Of a stretch of DNA of 64,000 bases, positions 1-8,752 are shown piece by piece. This DNA is from Nocardia sp. NBC_01503 (GTDB lineage: Bacteria; Actinomycetota; Actinomycetes; Mycobacteriales; Mycobacteriaceae): NCBI RefSeq assembly GCF_036327755.1, contig NZ_CP109596.1:7192001-7256000 (forward strand), given 5' to 3'. Positions within the stretch are counted from its first letter, which is position 1; every line of letters starts with the position of its first letter. The notes below the pieces were generated by a model. It did no database searches and was not told the DNA's origin. It saw only the letters and a program-made list of their open reading frames with translations. A program made the translations under genes and the position numbers.

Positions 1-175
1 AGGCGGTCTCGACATCGGCGGTGGAGGACTGCGGCAGATCGGCGATCTTGCGTCCGGTGGCGGGTGCGAACACCTCGACCGAGGGCGCGCCACCGGCGAC
101 AGCGTGCGCGAGCAGCCGCTGCACCAGGTCGAACGGCAGTGCATCAGCGGCAGCGAGCTGCGGGGCAGTCGACAT
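1..175 (-). CDS. Aldehyde dehydrogenase (succinate-semialdehyde type), N-terminal part only
   Basis: The reading frame starts at ATG 175 and runs off the left edge, giving 58 residues. The stretch VEVFAPATGRKIADLP followed by a helix starting STADVETA is the usual N-terminal beta-hairpin and first helix of NAD(P)-dependent aldehyde dehydrogenases, closest in feel to actinobacterial succinate-semialdehyde dehydrogenases. The catalytic Cys and Glu lie outside the window, so substrate cannot be judged. It is divergent from the TetR regulator at 301, and tandem operator-like repeats lie between them, so that regulator probably controls it. Family is fairly sure, substrate is inference. Confidence 0.65.
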   Translation of the reverse strand, partial: MSTAPQLAAADALPFDLVQRLLAHAVAGGAPSVEVFAPATGRKIADLPQSSTADVETA

Positions 176-223
176 TGGTCGCCCTCTCGATAGGTCTGCG
201 CGGGCCGATCCCGCTAATTATCT

Positions 224-257
224 GAACACCGTTGTTAGGTGAACACTAGTGTTAGAT
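224..257. promoter_or_regulatory. Tandem TetR operator between ALDH and tetR
   Basis: Two abutting 17-bp copies, GAACACCGTTGTTAGGT (224-240) and GAACACTAGTGTTAGAT (241-257), match at 13 of 17 positions. Each holds an inverted repeat: AACACTAGTGTT (242-253) is a perfect palindrome and AACACCGTTGTT (225-236) is imperfect. Two centres 17 bp apart in a divergent promoter fit cooperative binding of two TetR dimers. The regulator is inferred from adjacency to the gene at 301. Confidence 0.6.
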
Positions 258-300
258 TAATAGGCGTGCCACACCCCATGTCAAGCACCCGGAGCGGTCG

Positions 301-966
301 ATGACCGCGGGTACCCCGACCGCGCGCCGGGGTCGCCCACCACAGACGGCCAAACAGGCCGATCAGGTGCGCGCCCGCATCATCCTGGCCACCGCGGAGG
401 TCTTCGCCGAACACGGTTCGCGCGGGCTCAGCGTCGCCCGCATCATCGAGACGGCGGGGCTGGCACGGCCCACCTTCTACCGGTACTTCGCCAATGCCAC
501 CGAACCGCTGCACGCGGTGCTGACGGTGTCGAATGACGATCTGGTCGGCGGGATCCGCTCCGCGCTCGAGCGCACCGAGGAGCCGGTTCAGCTGGGCATC
601 AACATGATCGAGGCTTATCTGTACTGGGCCAGCGGGCACGGGCCGATGCTCTCGCCGTTGTTCGCGGAGCTGCACGATCCGGGCTCGCCGGTGTCGCCGT
701 ATCGCGAGCGCGCCATGGACGATATCCGGGAACTGATTCGTGCCAAGTTCGCGAAGCTCGGGCGGACGGTTCCGGCGGATCTCGACCTGGATACCTGTCT
801 GCAAACGTGTGAGTTCGTGGTGTATCGGATCTCTGCGGGTGGGGAGCCCAGCGATGAGACGATTGCGGCGGCTCGGCTCACGATGATTCGCAGTTGTCTC
901 GTGACGTTGGGTACTCGTGAGGACGTTGAATACGCGTTGACTATTCCGGGGCTCTTCCCTGGTTGA
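301..966 (+). CDS. TetR/AcrR family transcriptional regulator
   Basis: This 221-residue protein begins at ATG 301 with a GGAGCGG ribosome site just upstream. Residues about 20-70 form the TetR DNA-binding domain: helix one contains ILATAEVFAEHG and the recognition region reads ARIIETAGLARPTFYRYF, with the conserved T-FYRYF end. The rest is an alpha-helical ligand-binding domain with no signature that names an inducer. It is divergent from an aldehyde dehydrogenase, and a tandem palindromic repeat sits in the shared promoter, so it most likely represses that gene and itself. Length is normal for the family. Confidence 0.85.
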   Translation: MTAGTPTARRGRPPQTAKQADQVRARIILATAEVFAEHGSRGLSVARIIETAGLARPTFYRYFANATEPLHAVLTVSNDDLVGGIRSALERTEEPVQLGINMIEAYLYWASGHGPMLSPLFAELHDPGSPVSPYRERAMDDIRELIRAKFAKLGRTVPADLDLDTCLQTCEFVVYRISAGGEPSDETIAAARLTMIRSCLVTLGTREDVEYALTIPGLFPG

Positions 967-1139
967 TAGCCGGTTTCCCTCGCCGGGTGGGGTTTGTGGC
1001 GCGGGTGCTTTGCGGGCTGCTGGTCGGTAGAGGAAGTGCATGCGGAAAAGAAGAGGTGTGGTCACCTCGCCTGCCGTACCCGGCTGTCGCTCCCCCATCA
1101 GGTGCATAGGTGGCAGTAGCGGCGGGGAGACTGGCCGTG

Positions 1140-1256
1140 GTCCCGTTTCGGGACAAACCCAAAAGAACAAAACCCAAAGGACAGAGCCCGAAAAGGCAAG
1201 GGCCTCAACGACAAACACCCGTGACACCGGCAGGGCAGAACCTGCGGTGTCACGGG
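1140..1256. terminator. Hairpins in the tetR/HNH convergent gap
   Basis: The 307-bp gap 967-1273 holds no convincing gene. A strong hairpin lies at 1218-1256, with arms CCCGTGACACCG and CGGTGTCACGGG and a few more pairs near the loop. It sits 18 bp past the stop of the minus-strand HNH gene and probably terminates it. A smaller hairpin, GTCCCG-TTT-CGGGAC, lies at 1140-1154, followed by an A/C-rich stretch to about 1217. There is no clear U-tract, as is common in actinobacteria. Confidence 0.55.
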
Positions 1257-1273
1257 CGACGGCGGGGCTTGGC

Positions 1274-2776
1274 CTATTCGGTTGAGGGGGGTGGGGTGGA
1301 GCGGCGGCGGTTCAACCACTCCTTCAGGCGTTGTCGCTCGGGCTCATTGCGGGATTGAATCCGCGACACGGTGGCAGCCATCACCTCCCCCGGATGGTGA
1401 CGGTGATTCACCTCCGGTACTCCCGAGGGATTGATATGAGGTGGAGCGATCCAGCCGGTACGACCCGGAAACGGGCTGTCCGCACCGAGTTTCACCGTCC
1501 TCCACCCACCCGGACCGTCATGCACGAGAGCGTGGCAGCTGTCGCACGCCAGGGTGAGGTTCTCGATATCGGTGCGCCCGCCCTTGGACCAATCGGTGGC
1601 GTGATGCACCGCGGCCAGACTGGCGGGAGCGGTGCAGTTGGGGCGGGTGCAACCCTTTTCGGCGGCGATCAACGCCAACCGCTGTGCCTTGTTGGCCAAC
1701 CGGTTGTTGCCACGCCCCAAATGCAGCGGCATCCCGGCATCATCGAATACGGCCAGGTACCGGGTGGAGTCCCCGGCCTCAGCGGCCAGTCGCACGGCCT
1801 CGCCGATGGACAAGGTGCCGCCGGTGGCGGTGGTGGCCACCCCGGAACGGTTCTCCAAATCGGTCAAGCTCATGGTCACCACGGTCCCCACCGGCAGACC
1901 ACGATGGGTGCCCAGCACGGCCGGATCGGCCTCGAAGCGCAGGAACCCCAGCAGCGCATCATGCGCGCGCTGGGCAGCGGTGCGGGTATCACGCTTGGCG
2001 GCGGCCTCGAGACGTTCACGATCGACGGATTCGACTGTGGTACGAGGGCTTTCAGGATCCTCCGGATTGCACATGCCCGGACGCGCCAGCTTGGCCAGCA
2101 CCGGCTCGAACACCGCACGCAACTCCGGGGTGATCTCCCCGACCAACGCCGACATCCCATCCACCCGTTGGGTGCCGAGGGTGAGGCCGCGCATGCGCTG
2201 GCGGTCGCTGTCACCACAGAGCTTGCCGTCGGGATCAACCCGGCGCAGGATGTCATCGCCCAGTTTGCGCACGTCATCGGGCCAACCGGTGCTCGCATAC
2301 TCAGCCAGACACACCTCAGCGGCCTCGCGCTTCTCGATATCGAGGCTGCCGGGCAGACGGTCCATCGCTTGCAGGATCCGGGTCACGTGATCGGCGGAAA
2401 TATCCCCTGCTCGCTGCGCCTCGGCGACTGCGGGCAACTCCGCCTCGAGGACTTGACCGGGCAGGCGACGCACCGCGAGCTTGTCCGCGAACCGCACCCG
2501 CCGCCCCGCGTCCGCACGCGAAAGACGCAGCGACTGCTCCAAATACAGGGCGGGGGACTTCACTCCCGCCCTGCCATGCAGATCACGACGGCGGGTTTCG
2601 TCCACGAACCCGATTTTGACCGCCTCCAATTGCCTGCCGACCTTTTCGGTCTCGCGCATGAGGGCGGTGAACTCGTCATCGGACAACGGAATCGGCGACG
2701 CTTCGAGCAGGGCATCCACCGCGGCACGCAGCGCCGAAACAGCGACTGCGAGAGCGGAGTCTTCCCTGGATTCCAT
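1274..2776 (-). CDS. DUF222/HNH endonuclease-domain protein (13E12 repeat family)
   Basis: This 500-residue protein has the layout of the actinobacterial 13E12/DUF222 family: a long helical DUF222 domain (residues about 10-330) and a C-terminal HNH nuclease fold. The HNH part reads CTRPNCTAPASLAAVHHATDW, then NLTLACDSCHALVHDGPGGW (about 375-430): two CxxC-like zinc pairs, a His-His core and the Asn and His of the motif are present, so nuclease activity is plausible. These genes occur in many copies per genome and are associated with mobile or repeated elements, but their function is unproven. Start ATG 2776 is 7 bp from a TAGAAT -10 hexamer, suggesting a leaderless mRNA. Confidence 0.85.
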   Translation of the reverse strand: MESREDSALAVAVSALRAAVDALLEASPIPLSDDEFTALMRETEKVGRQLEAVKIGFVDETRRRDLHGRAGVKSPALYLEQSLRLSRADAGRRVRFADKLAVRRLPGQVLEAELPAVAEAQRAGDISADHVTRILQAMDRLPGSLDIEKREAAEVCLAEYASTGWPDDVRKLGDDILRRVDPDGKLCGDSDRQRMRGLTLGTQRVDGMSALVGEITPELRAVFEPVLAKLARPGMCNPEDPESPRTTVESVDRERLEAAAKRDTRTAAQRAHDALLGFLRFEADPAVLGTHRGLPVGTVVTMSLTDLENRSGVATTATGGTLSIGEAVRLAAEAGDSTRYLAVFDDAGMPLHLGRGNNRLANKAQRLALIAAEKGCTRPNCTAPASLAAVHHATDWSKGGRTDIENLTLACDSCHALVHDGPGGWRTVKLGADSPFPGRTGWIAPPHINPSGVPEVNHRHHPGEVMAATVSRIQSRNEPERQRLKEWLNRRRSTPPPSTE

Positions 2777-2973
2777 GCCTTTATTCTACCGTGATAAACA
2801 TCCATTCACGAGCCGAATTACGTTGTGATACAAGGCTATTCAGACTCTCCTTCTTTTCATATTTTAACTTTTATCGTTTTCTTTTCTTCTCGTCCGGGCG
2901 TCTTTATCTTTTCGTTCATTTCTTCTCTTGATCTTTACCCCCACAAACGCCCGAAACCACCTACCGTGGACAT
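2777..2973. promoter_or_regulatory. A+T-rich, pyrimidine-rich divergent promoter region
   Basis: This 197-bp gap is far richer in A+T than the surroundings; between about 2835 and 2940 the plus strand is almost all C and T, with many T runs. On the minus strand TAGAAT (plus-strand 2783-2788) is a good -10 hexamer for the HNH gene, its distance to ATG 2776 fitting leaderless initiation. No gene is seen. The base composition is unlike both flanks and may mark foreign DNA or a nucleoid-protein binding tract. Confidence 0.45.
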
Positions 2974-3426
2974 ATGAGAACCTCGGTACACCTACTACTC
3001 TTCGCCAGCGCGATAGCGATAGCGGTAGGCACCTTCGGCCCCCTCCTGGACTCCCTCAAACCCCAGCACATCAGCTTCGACAACCTCAGAAACGGCTTCC
3101 CGGACGGCCAATCCATGGAACAGCTGGGCCACCAGTCCGTCAGCCTCTGGACCTCCCTGGCCATCGGCCTACTGGCCGTAGCCGCCGTCATTCTGATCGC
3201 CGCCCTGGTCGGCGCTCGTACCCTGGCCGCGCTCGGCGTCCTGGTCGGCCTCGCCGGACTGGGCGTACTCACCTGGCGACTCGACCAGAACTTCGACGAC
3301 CAACTCCGCCACGACTACAGCGACCTCCTCAGCGGCAGCTGGGGTCTCTACCTGGTAGGCGGCGGCCTCATCGTCGCTCTGCTGTGCGTCCTGGCACCCC
3401 GCGAGCGCAAACGAGTCGGTGTATGA
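2974..3426 (+). CDS. Small integral membrane protein of unknown function
   Basis: This 150-residue protein begins at ATG 2974. Hydrophobic segments lie at about residues 5-25, 57-80, 82-102 and 122-142, so four transmembrane helices are likely. Between the first two is a hydrophilic loop of about 30 residues; the C-terminus is basic (RERKRVGV). No enzyme or transporter motif is recognised. The gene converges on hutG and their coding ends overlap by 59 bp (3368-3426). It follows the A+T-rich tract, which should contain its promoter. Confidence 0.65.
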   Translation: MRTSVHLLLFASAIAIAVGTFGPLLDSLKPQHISFDNLRNGFPDGQSMEQLGHQSVSLWTSLAIGLLAVAAVILIAALVGARTLAALGVLVGLAGLGVLTWRLDQNFDDQLRHDYSDLLSGSWGLYLVGGGLIVALLCVLAPRERKRVGV

Positions 3427-4351
3427 GCCGAGCAGCCGTGCGCGCCGTCCGATTGTCGACGTCCAGGCCGGGATTCAGCTCGGCGACATCGACCGCGACC
3501 AGCTTCCCGCTGGCCGCCACACGATCGCATACGCGCTGAATGGTTTCCAGCGGAACGCCATACGCGGCGGGCGCACTGACACCCGGCGCGACCGCGGCCG
3601 GGAGCACATCGAGATCGATGGTCAGGTACAGCATGTCGACCGCATCCAGGAGGTCCGCGACGAACGCGTCCACCATCGCGTAATCGGTTGGCCCGCAACG
3701 ATCGTCGAGTAGATAGTGCACGTCCAGACGATCCGCGGTGTCGAACAGCGCCCGCGTATTGCTCGGCTGACTGATTCCGAGCACGTCGTATCGCACCGAG
3801 GTGCCCGCCACCCGCTCGGCCGCCAGAATCTGCCGGAAGGGGGTACCGGAGCTCGGCACCACCTCATCGCGCAGGTCGAAATGTGCGTCCAGATTGAGGA
3901 TTCCGAGTCGCGGACGCGCCGCACGCCCCTGCGCGGCCGCCACTCCCAGGTAAGTTCCGTACGCCACTTCGTGGCCGCCGCCGAGCACCACGGGCAGTCG
4001 TCCCGAATCGATCGCCGCCGCAACGGCATTCCCGAGCCGCTGCTGGCCGCCCTCCAGATTCGTATCGGTGACCGCGATGGTTCCCGCATCCTCCAGCAGC
4101 ACCGGATCCGACAGCGCCATGGAGGACAGCGCGGCCCGCAGTGCCGCCGGACCGGCCGCCGCGCCCTGGCGGCCCCTATTGCGTCGCACGCCCTCGTCAC
4201 TGGCGAAACCTATGAGCACACAACGACTCTCCGATGCCTCGGGGTCGTACGGCCGGATGGCCTGATGCCATCTCAGGTGTTCGGGTGCGTCGCCGTCATT
4301 GCGGCCGGTCCACGCCGCGGGCGGGATATCGACCCGGATCTCCGCGCTCAT
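3368..4351 (-). CDS. hutG: Formimidoylglutamase (arginase/agmatinase family)
   Basis: HutG hydrolyses N-formimidoyl-L-glutamate to glutamate and formamide, the last step of the five-carbon histidine pathway. The 327-residue protein shows the binuclear manganese motifs of the ureohydrolase family: GGGHE (124-128), NLDAHFD (153-159) and TIDLDVLP (244-251). I place the start at ATG 4351, whose ATGA overlaps the hutI stop; a longer reading from 4390 would add 13 residues inside hutI. The sequence alone could also be agmatinase, but the position at the end of a hut operon decides for HutG. Its 3' end overlaps the convergent membrane gene. Confidence 0.88.
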   Translation of the reverse strand: MSAEIRVDIPPAAWTGRNDGDAPEHLRWHQAIRPYDPEASESRCVLIGFASDEGVRRNRGRQGAAAGPAALRAALSSMALSDPVLLEDAGTIAVTDTNLEGGQQRLGNAVAAAIDSGRLPVVLGGGHEVAYGTYLGVAAAQGRAARPRLGILNLDAHFDLRDEVVPSSGTPFRQILAAERVAGTSVRYDVLGISQPSNTRALFDTADRLDVHYLLDDRCGPTDYAMVDAFVADLLDAVDMLYLTIDLDVLPAAVAPGVSAPAAYGVPLETIQRVCDRVAASGKLVAVDVAELNPGLDVDNRTARTAARLIHRLVCARGVPGRTAERR

Positions 4352-5532
4352 GCCGCGACTCCGGGGGTGACGAGTACGCCGTCCTTCCACACCTCGCGCA
4401 CCAGAGCCACGCCGGGCCGGTAGGCCAGATGCAGGTAAGAGGGTGCGTCCAGGGCAATGGCATCGGCGCGCGCACCGATGCCCAGCCAGCCGATGTCATC
4501 GCGCCGCAATGCCTTCGCTCCGCCCAGGGTCGCCGACCACACGGCTTCCGCGGGTGTCATGCGCATTTCGCGAACGGCGAGCGCGATACAGAACGGCAGG
4601 CTGGTGGTGTAGCAGGTACCGGGATTGCAGTCGGCTCCCAAAGCCACGGTGACTCCGGCATCCAGCAGTGCCCGGGCATCGGGGTACGCGTTCCGGGTAC
4701 AGAAATCCGCACCGGGCAGCAGCGTCGCCACCGTGGAACTGCCTGCGAGGGCGTCGATATCGCCGGAGTTCACGTACGTGACGTGATCCACCGAGGCCGC
4801 GCCCATCTCCACGGCCAGTCGCACGCCCGGCCCCTGCCCGAGCTGATTGCCGTGTACGCGCGGGATGAGCCCGTGCGCCACACCGGCTTTCAGTACCGCG
4901 CGGGACTGCTCCTCATCGAACGCCCCGCGTTCACAGAACACGTCGATCCATTTGGCATGCGGCGCACAGGCTTCGATCATCTCGTCGCAGACCATGGCCA
5001 CATAGTCGTCCGCGCGTCCGGCGTACTCGGGCGGCGGCACATGCGCCGCCAGCAGCGTCACCTCATCGGTGAACCGGCCCGCGACCTGCGCACTGCGCAA
5101 CTCGTCGCGGGTGGTCTGCCCGTACCCGGTCTTGCACTCCACCGTGGTGCTGCCCGATCGCAGCGCCTCGTTCAGCAGCCGCCGCACATTGCCTTCGAGC
5201 TGCCCCTCATCGGCGGCTCGGGTGGCCTCGATCGTCGTGCGGATTCCGCCCGCGGTGTAGGGGGTTCCGGTCATGCGGGCCGCGAACTCCTCGGCCCGTT
5301 CCCCCGCGAACACCAGGTGTGAGTGGCTCTCCACGAATCCGGGCAGCAGCGCCCGGCCGCCGAGGTCGATGCCGTGGTCGGCGGCGGGTGCGGTCGCGCT
5401 GTCGCCGACCCATGCCACCTGCCCATCGGTGAAGGCGATGGCGGCGTCTCGACGCACCCCCAGCCGCCCTTCGCCGAGCCCCGGATCATTGGTGACGAGC
5501 GTTCCGATATTCGTGACGACCAGGCTGGTCAC
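4348..5532 (-). CDS. hutI: Imidazolonepropionase
   Basis: HutI opens the ring of 4-imidazolone-5-propanoate to give N-formimidoyl-glutamate. The 394-residue protein is an amidohydrolase TIM barrel with the metal-binding HSH at 70-72 (in PGFVESHSHLVFAG), a conserved ECKTGYG segment, VHGNQLGQG in the middle and the DCNPG motif toward the C-terminus. Length is close to known HutI proteins (about 400). It lies between the permease (14-bp gap upstream) and hutG (4-bp overlap downstream), so it is surely cotranscribed. Identity is firm. Confidence 0.94.
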   Translation of the reverse strand: MTSLVVTNIGTLVTNDPGLGEGRLGVRRDAAIAFTDGQVAWVGDSATAPAADHGIDLGGRALLPGFVESHSHLVFAGERAEEFAARMTGTPYTAGGIRTTIEATRAADEGQLEGNVRRLLNEALRSGSTTVECKTGYGQTTRDELRSAQVAGRFTDEVTLLAAHVPPPEYAGRADDYVAMVCDEMIEACAPHAKWIDVFCERGAFDEEQSRAVLKAGVAHGLIPRVHGNQLGQGPGVRLAVEMGAASVDHVTYVNSGDIDALAGSSTVATLLPGADFCTRNAYPDARALLDAGVTVALGADCNPGTCYTTSLPFCIALAVREMRMTPAEAVWSATLGGAKALRRDDIGWLGIGARADAIALDAPSYLHLAYRPGVALVREVWKDGVLVTPGVAA

Positions 5533-5545
5533 GATCGAATTCCTT

Positions 5546-6976
5546 TCAGACTCGGGCCATTTCGGCGTCCGGCGGATAGATCATGGTCGCGGGCGGATTG
5601 GCGGTGCGCCTGCCCACCGGGTAGTACAGCGATGCGGTCACCACGATTCCGACGATCCACGAAATATCCGCTCCGCCGAGCATGTCCGTGATGGGACCGG
5701 TGTAGAGCTTGGTCGCCAGGAACGGAATCTGCACCGCCACACCGACGAAGTAGCAGGCCAGGGCTGGCACATTCCACGCCCCGTAGCGTCCGGCGGGGTC
5801 GTAGAGCGCGGGAATGTCGATGCGCTCCTTGGAGATCAGGTAGTAGTCGATCAGGTTGATCGCGCTCCACGGCGTGAACACCATCAGCAACGCCAGGACG
5901 AAATTCTTGAAATTCGCCAGGAAGTCGGCGCTGGCCGCGATGGCGATCAGGGTCGCGACGGTGGTGAAGCCCACGATGTAGACACCGCGTGCCATCGTCG
6001 AAATGCGCGACCGCCCTTCGAAAGCCGTCACCGTGGTCAGAATCGACATGAAGCCGCCGTAGGCGTTGAGCACATTGACGGTCAGCTTGCCGGTCACGAT
6101 CACCAGGTAGATCAGTACCGCGACCGCGGCCGGTCCGGCGAGATCACCGATGAATCCGACCTGATCCTTCATGAATGATTTGCTCGCCACGGCCGCGATG
6201 AGCGCGCCGAAGGTCATCGACCACTGCGAGCCGATCACCGTGCCGGCGAAGGTGGACCAGAAGGTCGCCCGATCGCTGGTCGAGCGCGGCAGATACCGCG
6301 AGTAGTCGGCCACATACGGTCCGAAGGTCAACTGCCAGCCCGCGCCGAGGCCGATCGCCAGCAGGAAGGTCGCGGTCTCGAAACCCTTCACCCCGAGTTG
6401 CGCGGTCACGTCGTATTCGGCGAACAACCGGATTGCCAGATAGCTGAATCCGATAATGCCGACCACGGTCGCGATCCGGCCCACGATATGAATGAGTTTG
6501 TATCCGGTGATCGCGATGAACGCGGTCAGCACCCCGAAAATGACCATGCCGAGTTTCGGGCTGTCGATATGCAGCACCTTGGCCACGGCCTGCCCGGCCA
6601 GAACTGTTCCGGTGGCGGCGAATCCCAGATACATGAGAATCGCGAGCAGTAGCGGCAGTACCGCACCACGCACACCGAATTGCGCGCGGCTGGAGATCAT
6701 CTGCGGCAGACCCAGTTTCGGGCCCTGCGCCGAATGCAGCGCCATTACCGCGCCACCGGCCACATTGCCGATGAGCAGGCCGATAATGGCCCACAGCGCA
6801 TCGGCTCCGAAAATGACCGCCAGCGCACCGTCCACAATCGCGGTGATCTGCATATTCGCGCCGAACCACAGCGTGAACTGGCTACGCGGGCTGCCGTGCC
6901 GTTCCGAGTCGGGAATGACATCGATGGTGTGGCGTTCGGGGGTGAGTACTACCTCGGCGGGACCGTCGTGCGTCAT
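5546..6976 (-). CDS. NCS1-family permease in the hut operon (candidate urocanate or histidine transporter)
   Basis: This 476-residue protein has about twelve hydrophobic segments and the N-terminal features of cytosine/purine (NCS1) permeases, such as FTLWFGANMQITAIVDGALAV near residues 35-55, interrupted here by conserved small residues, and a later SQWSMTFGALIAAV segment. NCS1 proteins move nucleobases, hydantoins or related rings with H+ or Na+. Because the gene lies between hutU (38-bp gap) and hutI (13-bp gap) in one operon, the likely cargo is urocanate or histidine rather than cytosine. That cargo is inference; the family and the operon membership are clear. Confidence 0.82.
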   Translation of the reverse strand: MTHDGPAEVVLTPERHTIDVIPDSERHGSPRSQFTLWFGANMQITAIVDGALAVIFGADALWAIIGLLIGNVAGGAVMALHSAQGPKLGLPQMISSRAQFGVRGAVLPLLLAILMYLGFAATGTVLAGQAVAKVLHIDSPKLGMVIFGVLTAFIAITGYKLIHIVGRIATVVGIIGFSYLAIRLFAEYDVTAQLGVKGFETATFLLAIGLGAGWQLTFGPYVADYSRYLPRSTSDRATFWSTFAGTVIGSQWSMTFGALIAAVASKSFMKDQVGFIGDLAGPAAVAVLIYLVIVTGKLTVNVLNAYGGFMSILTTVTAFEGRSRISTMARGVYIVGFTTVATLIAIAASADFLANFKNFVLALLMVFTPWSAINLIDYYLISKERIDIPALYDPAGRYGAWNVPALACYFVGVAVQIPFLATKLYTGPITDMLGGADISWIVGIVVTASLYYPVGRRTANPPATMIYPPDAEMARV

Positions 6977-7014
6977 GGTCGCTGCCTTCCTGCTTGTAGA
7001 CCGCGGTGGATCGA

Positions 7015-8691
7015 TTACTGATTCTCGGACATGGGAACGCGGACGCCGCGGGTGCGAGCCGTCTCGATGGCGTGTTCGTATCCGGCGTCGGCGTGCCGGA
7101 TGACACCCATGCCCGGATCGTTGGTGAGCACGGCCTCGATCTTGCGAGCGGCGAGTTCGGTGCCATCGGCGATGACGACCTGACCGGCGTGGATGGAGCG
7201 GCCCATACCGACGCCGCCACCGTGGTGCAGCGATACCCAGGACGCGCCGGAGGCGGTATTGACCAGGGCGTTCAGCAGCGGCCAGTCGGCGATGGCATCG
7301 GAGCCGTCGCGCATGGCCTCGGTCTCGCGGTAGGGCGAGGCCACCGAACCGGAGTCCAGGTGGTCACGGCCGATGGCGACCGGCGCGGAGAGTTCACCGC
7401 TGGCGACCATCTCATTGAACTTGAGTCCGGCCAGATGGCGTTCGCCGTAGCCGAGCCAGCAGATGCGCGCGGGCAGGCCCTCGAAGGCGACCTTCTCCCC
7501 CGCCATCGTGATCCAGCGCTTCAAATGCTCGTTGTCCGGGAACAATTCGAGGATCGCCTTATCGGTGGCGGCGATATCGGCCGGATCACCCGAGAGCGCG
7601 GCCCAGCGGAACGGGCCCAGGCCCTCCTCGAAGAGCGGGCGAATGTAGGCGGGCACGAAGCCGGGGAAGTCGAAGGCGCGGTCGTAACCGCCCTTGCGGG
7701 CCTCATCGCGAATGGAGTTGCCGTAGTCGAAGACCTCGACGCCACGATCGAGGAAGCCGACCATGGCCTTCACATGCGCGGCCATGGAGAGCTGGGCCTG
7801 CTCGGTGAACCACCCCGGATCCTTCTCGGACATGGTCTTCATATCGCCGAAGTCGACCCCGATGGGCAGGTACGCGAGGGGATCGTGCGCGGAGGTCTGA
7901 TCGGTGACGATATCGATGGGCGCTTCGCGCTCGAGCAGCGCCGGAAACACCTCGGCCGCATTGCCTTCCACGCCGATGGACAGCGGCCGCCGCGCATCGC
8001 GGGCCTCGATCGCCAATTCCAGGGCGTGCTCGAGGTTGTCGGCCTTCACATCCAGGTACCGGTGCTTGATGCGCCGATCGATACGCGTGACATCGCAGTC
8101 GACGCAGATGGCCACGCCCTCGTTCATGGTGACGGCCAGCGGCTGCGCACCACCCATACCGCCGAGACCCGCTGTGAGGGTGATGGTTCCGGCGAGGGTA
8201 CCGCCGAATCGCTTGCGCGCCACCGCGCCGAAGGTCTCATAGGTGCCCTGCAGAATGCCCTGGGTGCCGATATAGATCCACGATCCGGCGGTCATCTGCC
8301 CGTACATGGTGAGCCCGAGCTCCTCCAGGCGGCGGAACTCCTCCCAATTCGCCCAGTCGCCAACGAGATTGGAGTTGGCGATCAGAACGCGCGGAGCCCA
8401 TTCGTTGGTGCGGAAGACGCCGACCGGCTTACCGGACTGCACCAGCATGGTCTCGTCGTTCTTCAAGGTCTTCAGGGTCGCGACCATGGCGTCGAAGGCG
8501 GCCCAGGAGCGCGCGGCGCGGCCGGTGCCGCCGTAGACGACCAGGGCGTCGGGATGCTCGGCCACCTCGGGATCGAGATTGTTCATGAGCATGCGCAGCG
8601 CACCCTCCTGCTGCCAGCCGAGCGTGGTGAGCTCGGGACCGCGCGGCGCGCGCACCGGTCGGGCCTCGTGCCCGGGTGAAGTGATGTCCAT
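7015..8691 (-). CDS. hutU: Urocanate hydratase
   Basis: HutU adds water to urocanate to form 4-imidazolone-5-propanoate using tightly bound NAD+ as electrophile. The 558-residue protein has the NAD+-binding GLGGMGGAQ at 175-183, CVDCD near 197-200, and the signature ARICWLGYGER with the conserved cysteine at about 410. I choose ATG 8691 because a GGAGGTAC ribosome site lies right before it and the length then matches known enzymes (about 555); the longer frame from 8745 runs through the operator. First gene of the hut operon, divergent from hutC. Confidence 0.95.
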   Translation of the reverse strand: MDITSPGHEARPVRAPRGPELTTLGWQQEGALRMLMNNLDPEVAEHPDALVVYGGTGRAARSWAAFDAMVATLKTLKNDETMLVQSGKPVGVFRTNEWAPRVLIANSNLVGDWANWEEFRRLEELGLTMYGQMTAGSWIYIGTQGILQGTYETFGAVARKRFGGTLAGTITLTAGLGGMGGAQPLAVTMNEGVAICVDCDVTRIDRRIKHRYLDVKADNLEHALELAIEARDARRPLSIGVEGNAAEVFPALLEREAPIDIVTDQTSAHDPLAYLPIGVDFGDMKTMSEKDPGWFTEQAQLSMAAHVKAMVGFLDRGVEVFDYGNSIRDEARKGGYDRAFDFPGFVPAYIRPLFEEGLGPFRWAALSGDPADIAATDKAILELFPDNEHLKRWITMAGEKVAFEGLPARICWLGYGERHLAGLKFNEMVASGELSAPVAIGRDHLDSGSVASPYRETEAMRDGSDAIADWPLLNALVNTASGASWVSLHHGGGVGMGRSIHAGQVVIADGTELAARKIEAVLTNDPGMGVIRHADAGYEHAIETARTRGVRVPMSENQ

Positions 8692-8752
8692 GGGTACCTC
8701 CGTGACTCCGTTCGCGCTCAGCGGTGAATGTGTGCTGGATCGCATTCTGCAA

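Noticed and set aside
1140..1217. A/C-rich stretch with GTCCCG-TTT-CGGGAC hairpin as a possible repeat array
   Set aside because: The A/C-rich segments are not regular enough to call a repeat, CRISPR or small gene.
235..1227. 330-codon minus-strand frame over tetR
   Set aside because: TetR domain on the plus strand is unambiguous; the antisense translation is arginine-rich without motifs.
1331..2794. 487-codon plus-strand frame opposite the HNH gene
   Set aside because: Mirrors codon bias of the minus-strand gene; repetitive His/Gly/Arg content.
7006..8679. 557-codon plus-strand open frame over hutU
   Set aside because: Antisense shadow of urocanate hydratase, no start signals and a His/Gly/Asp-rich translation.
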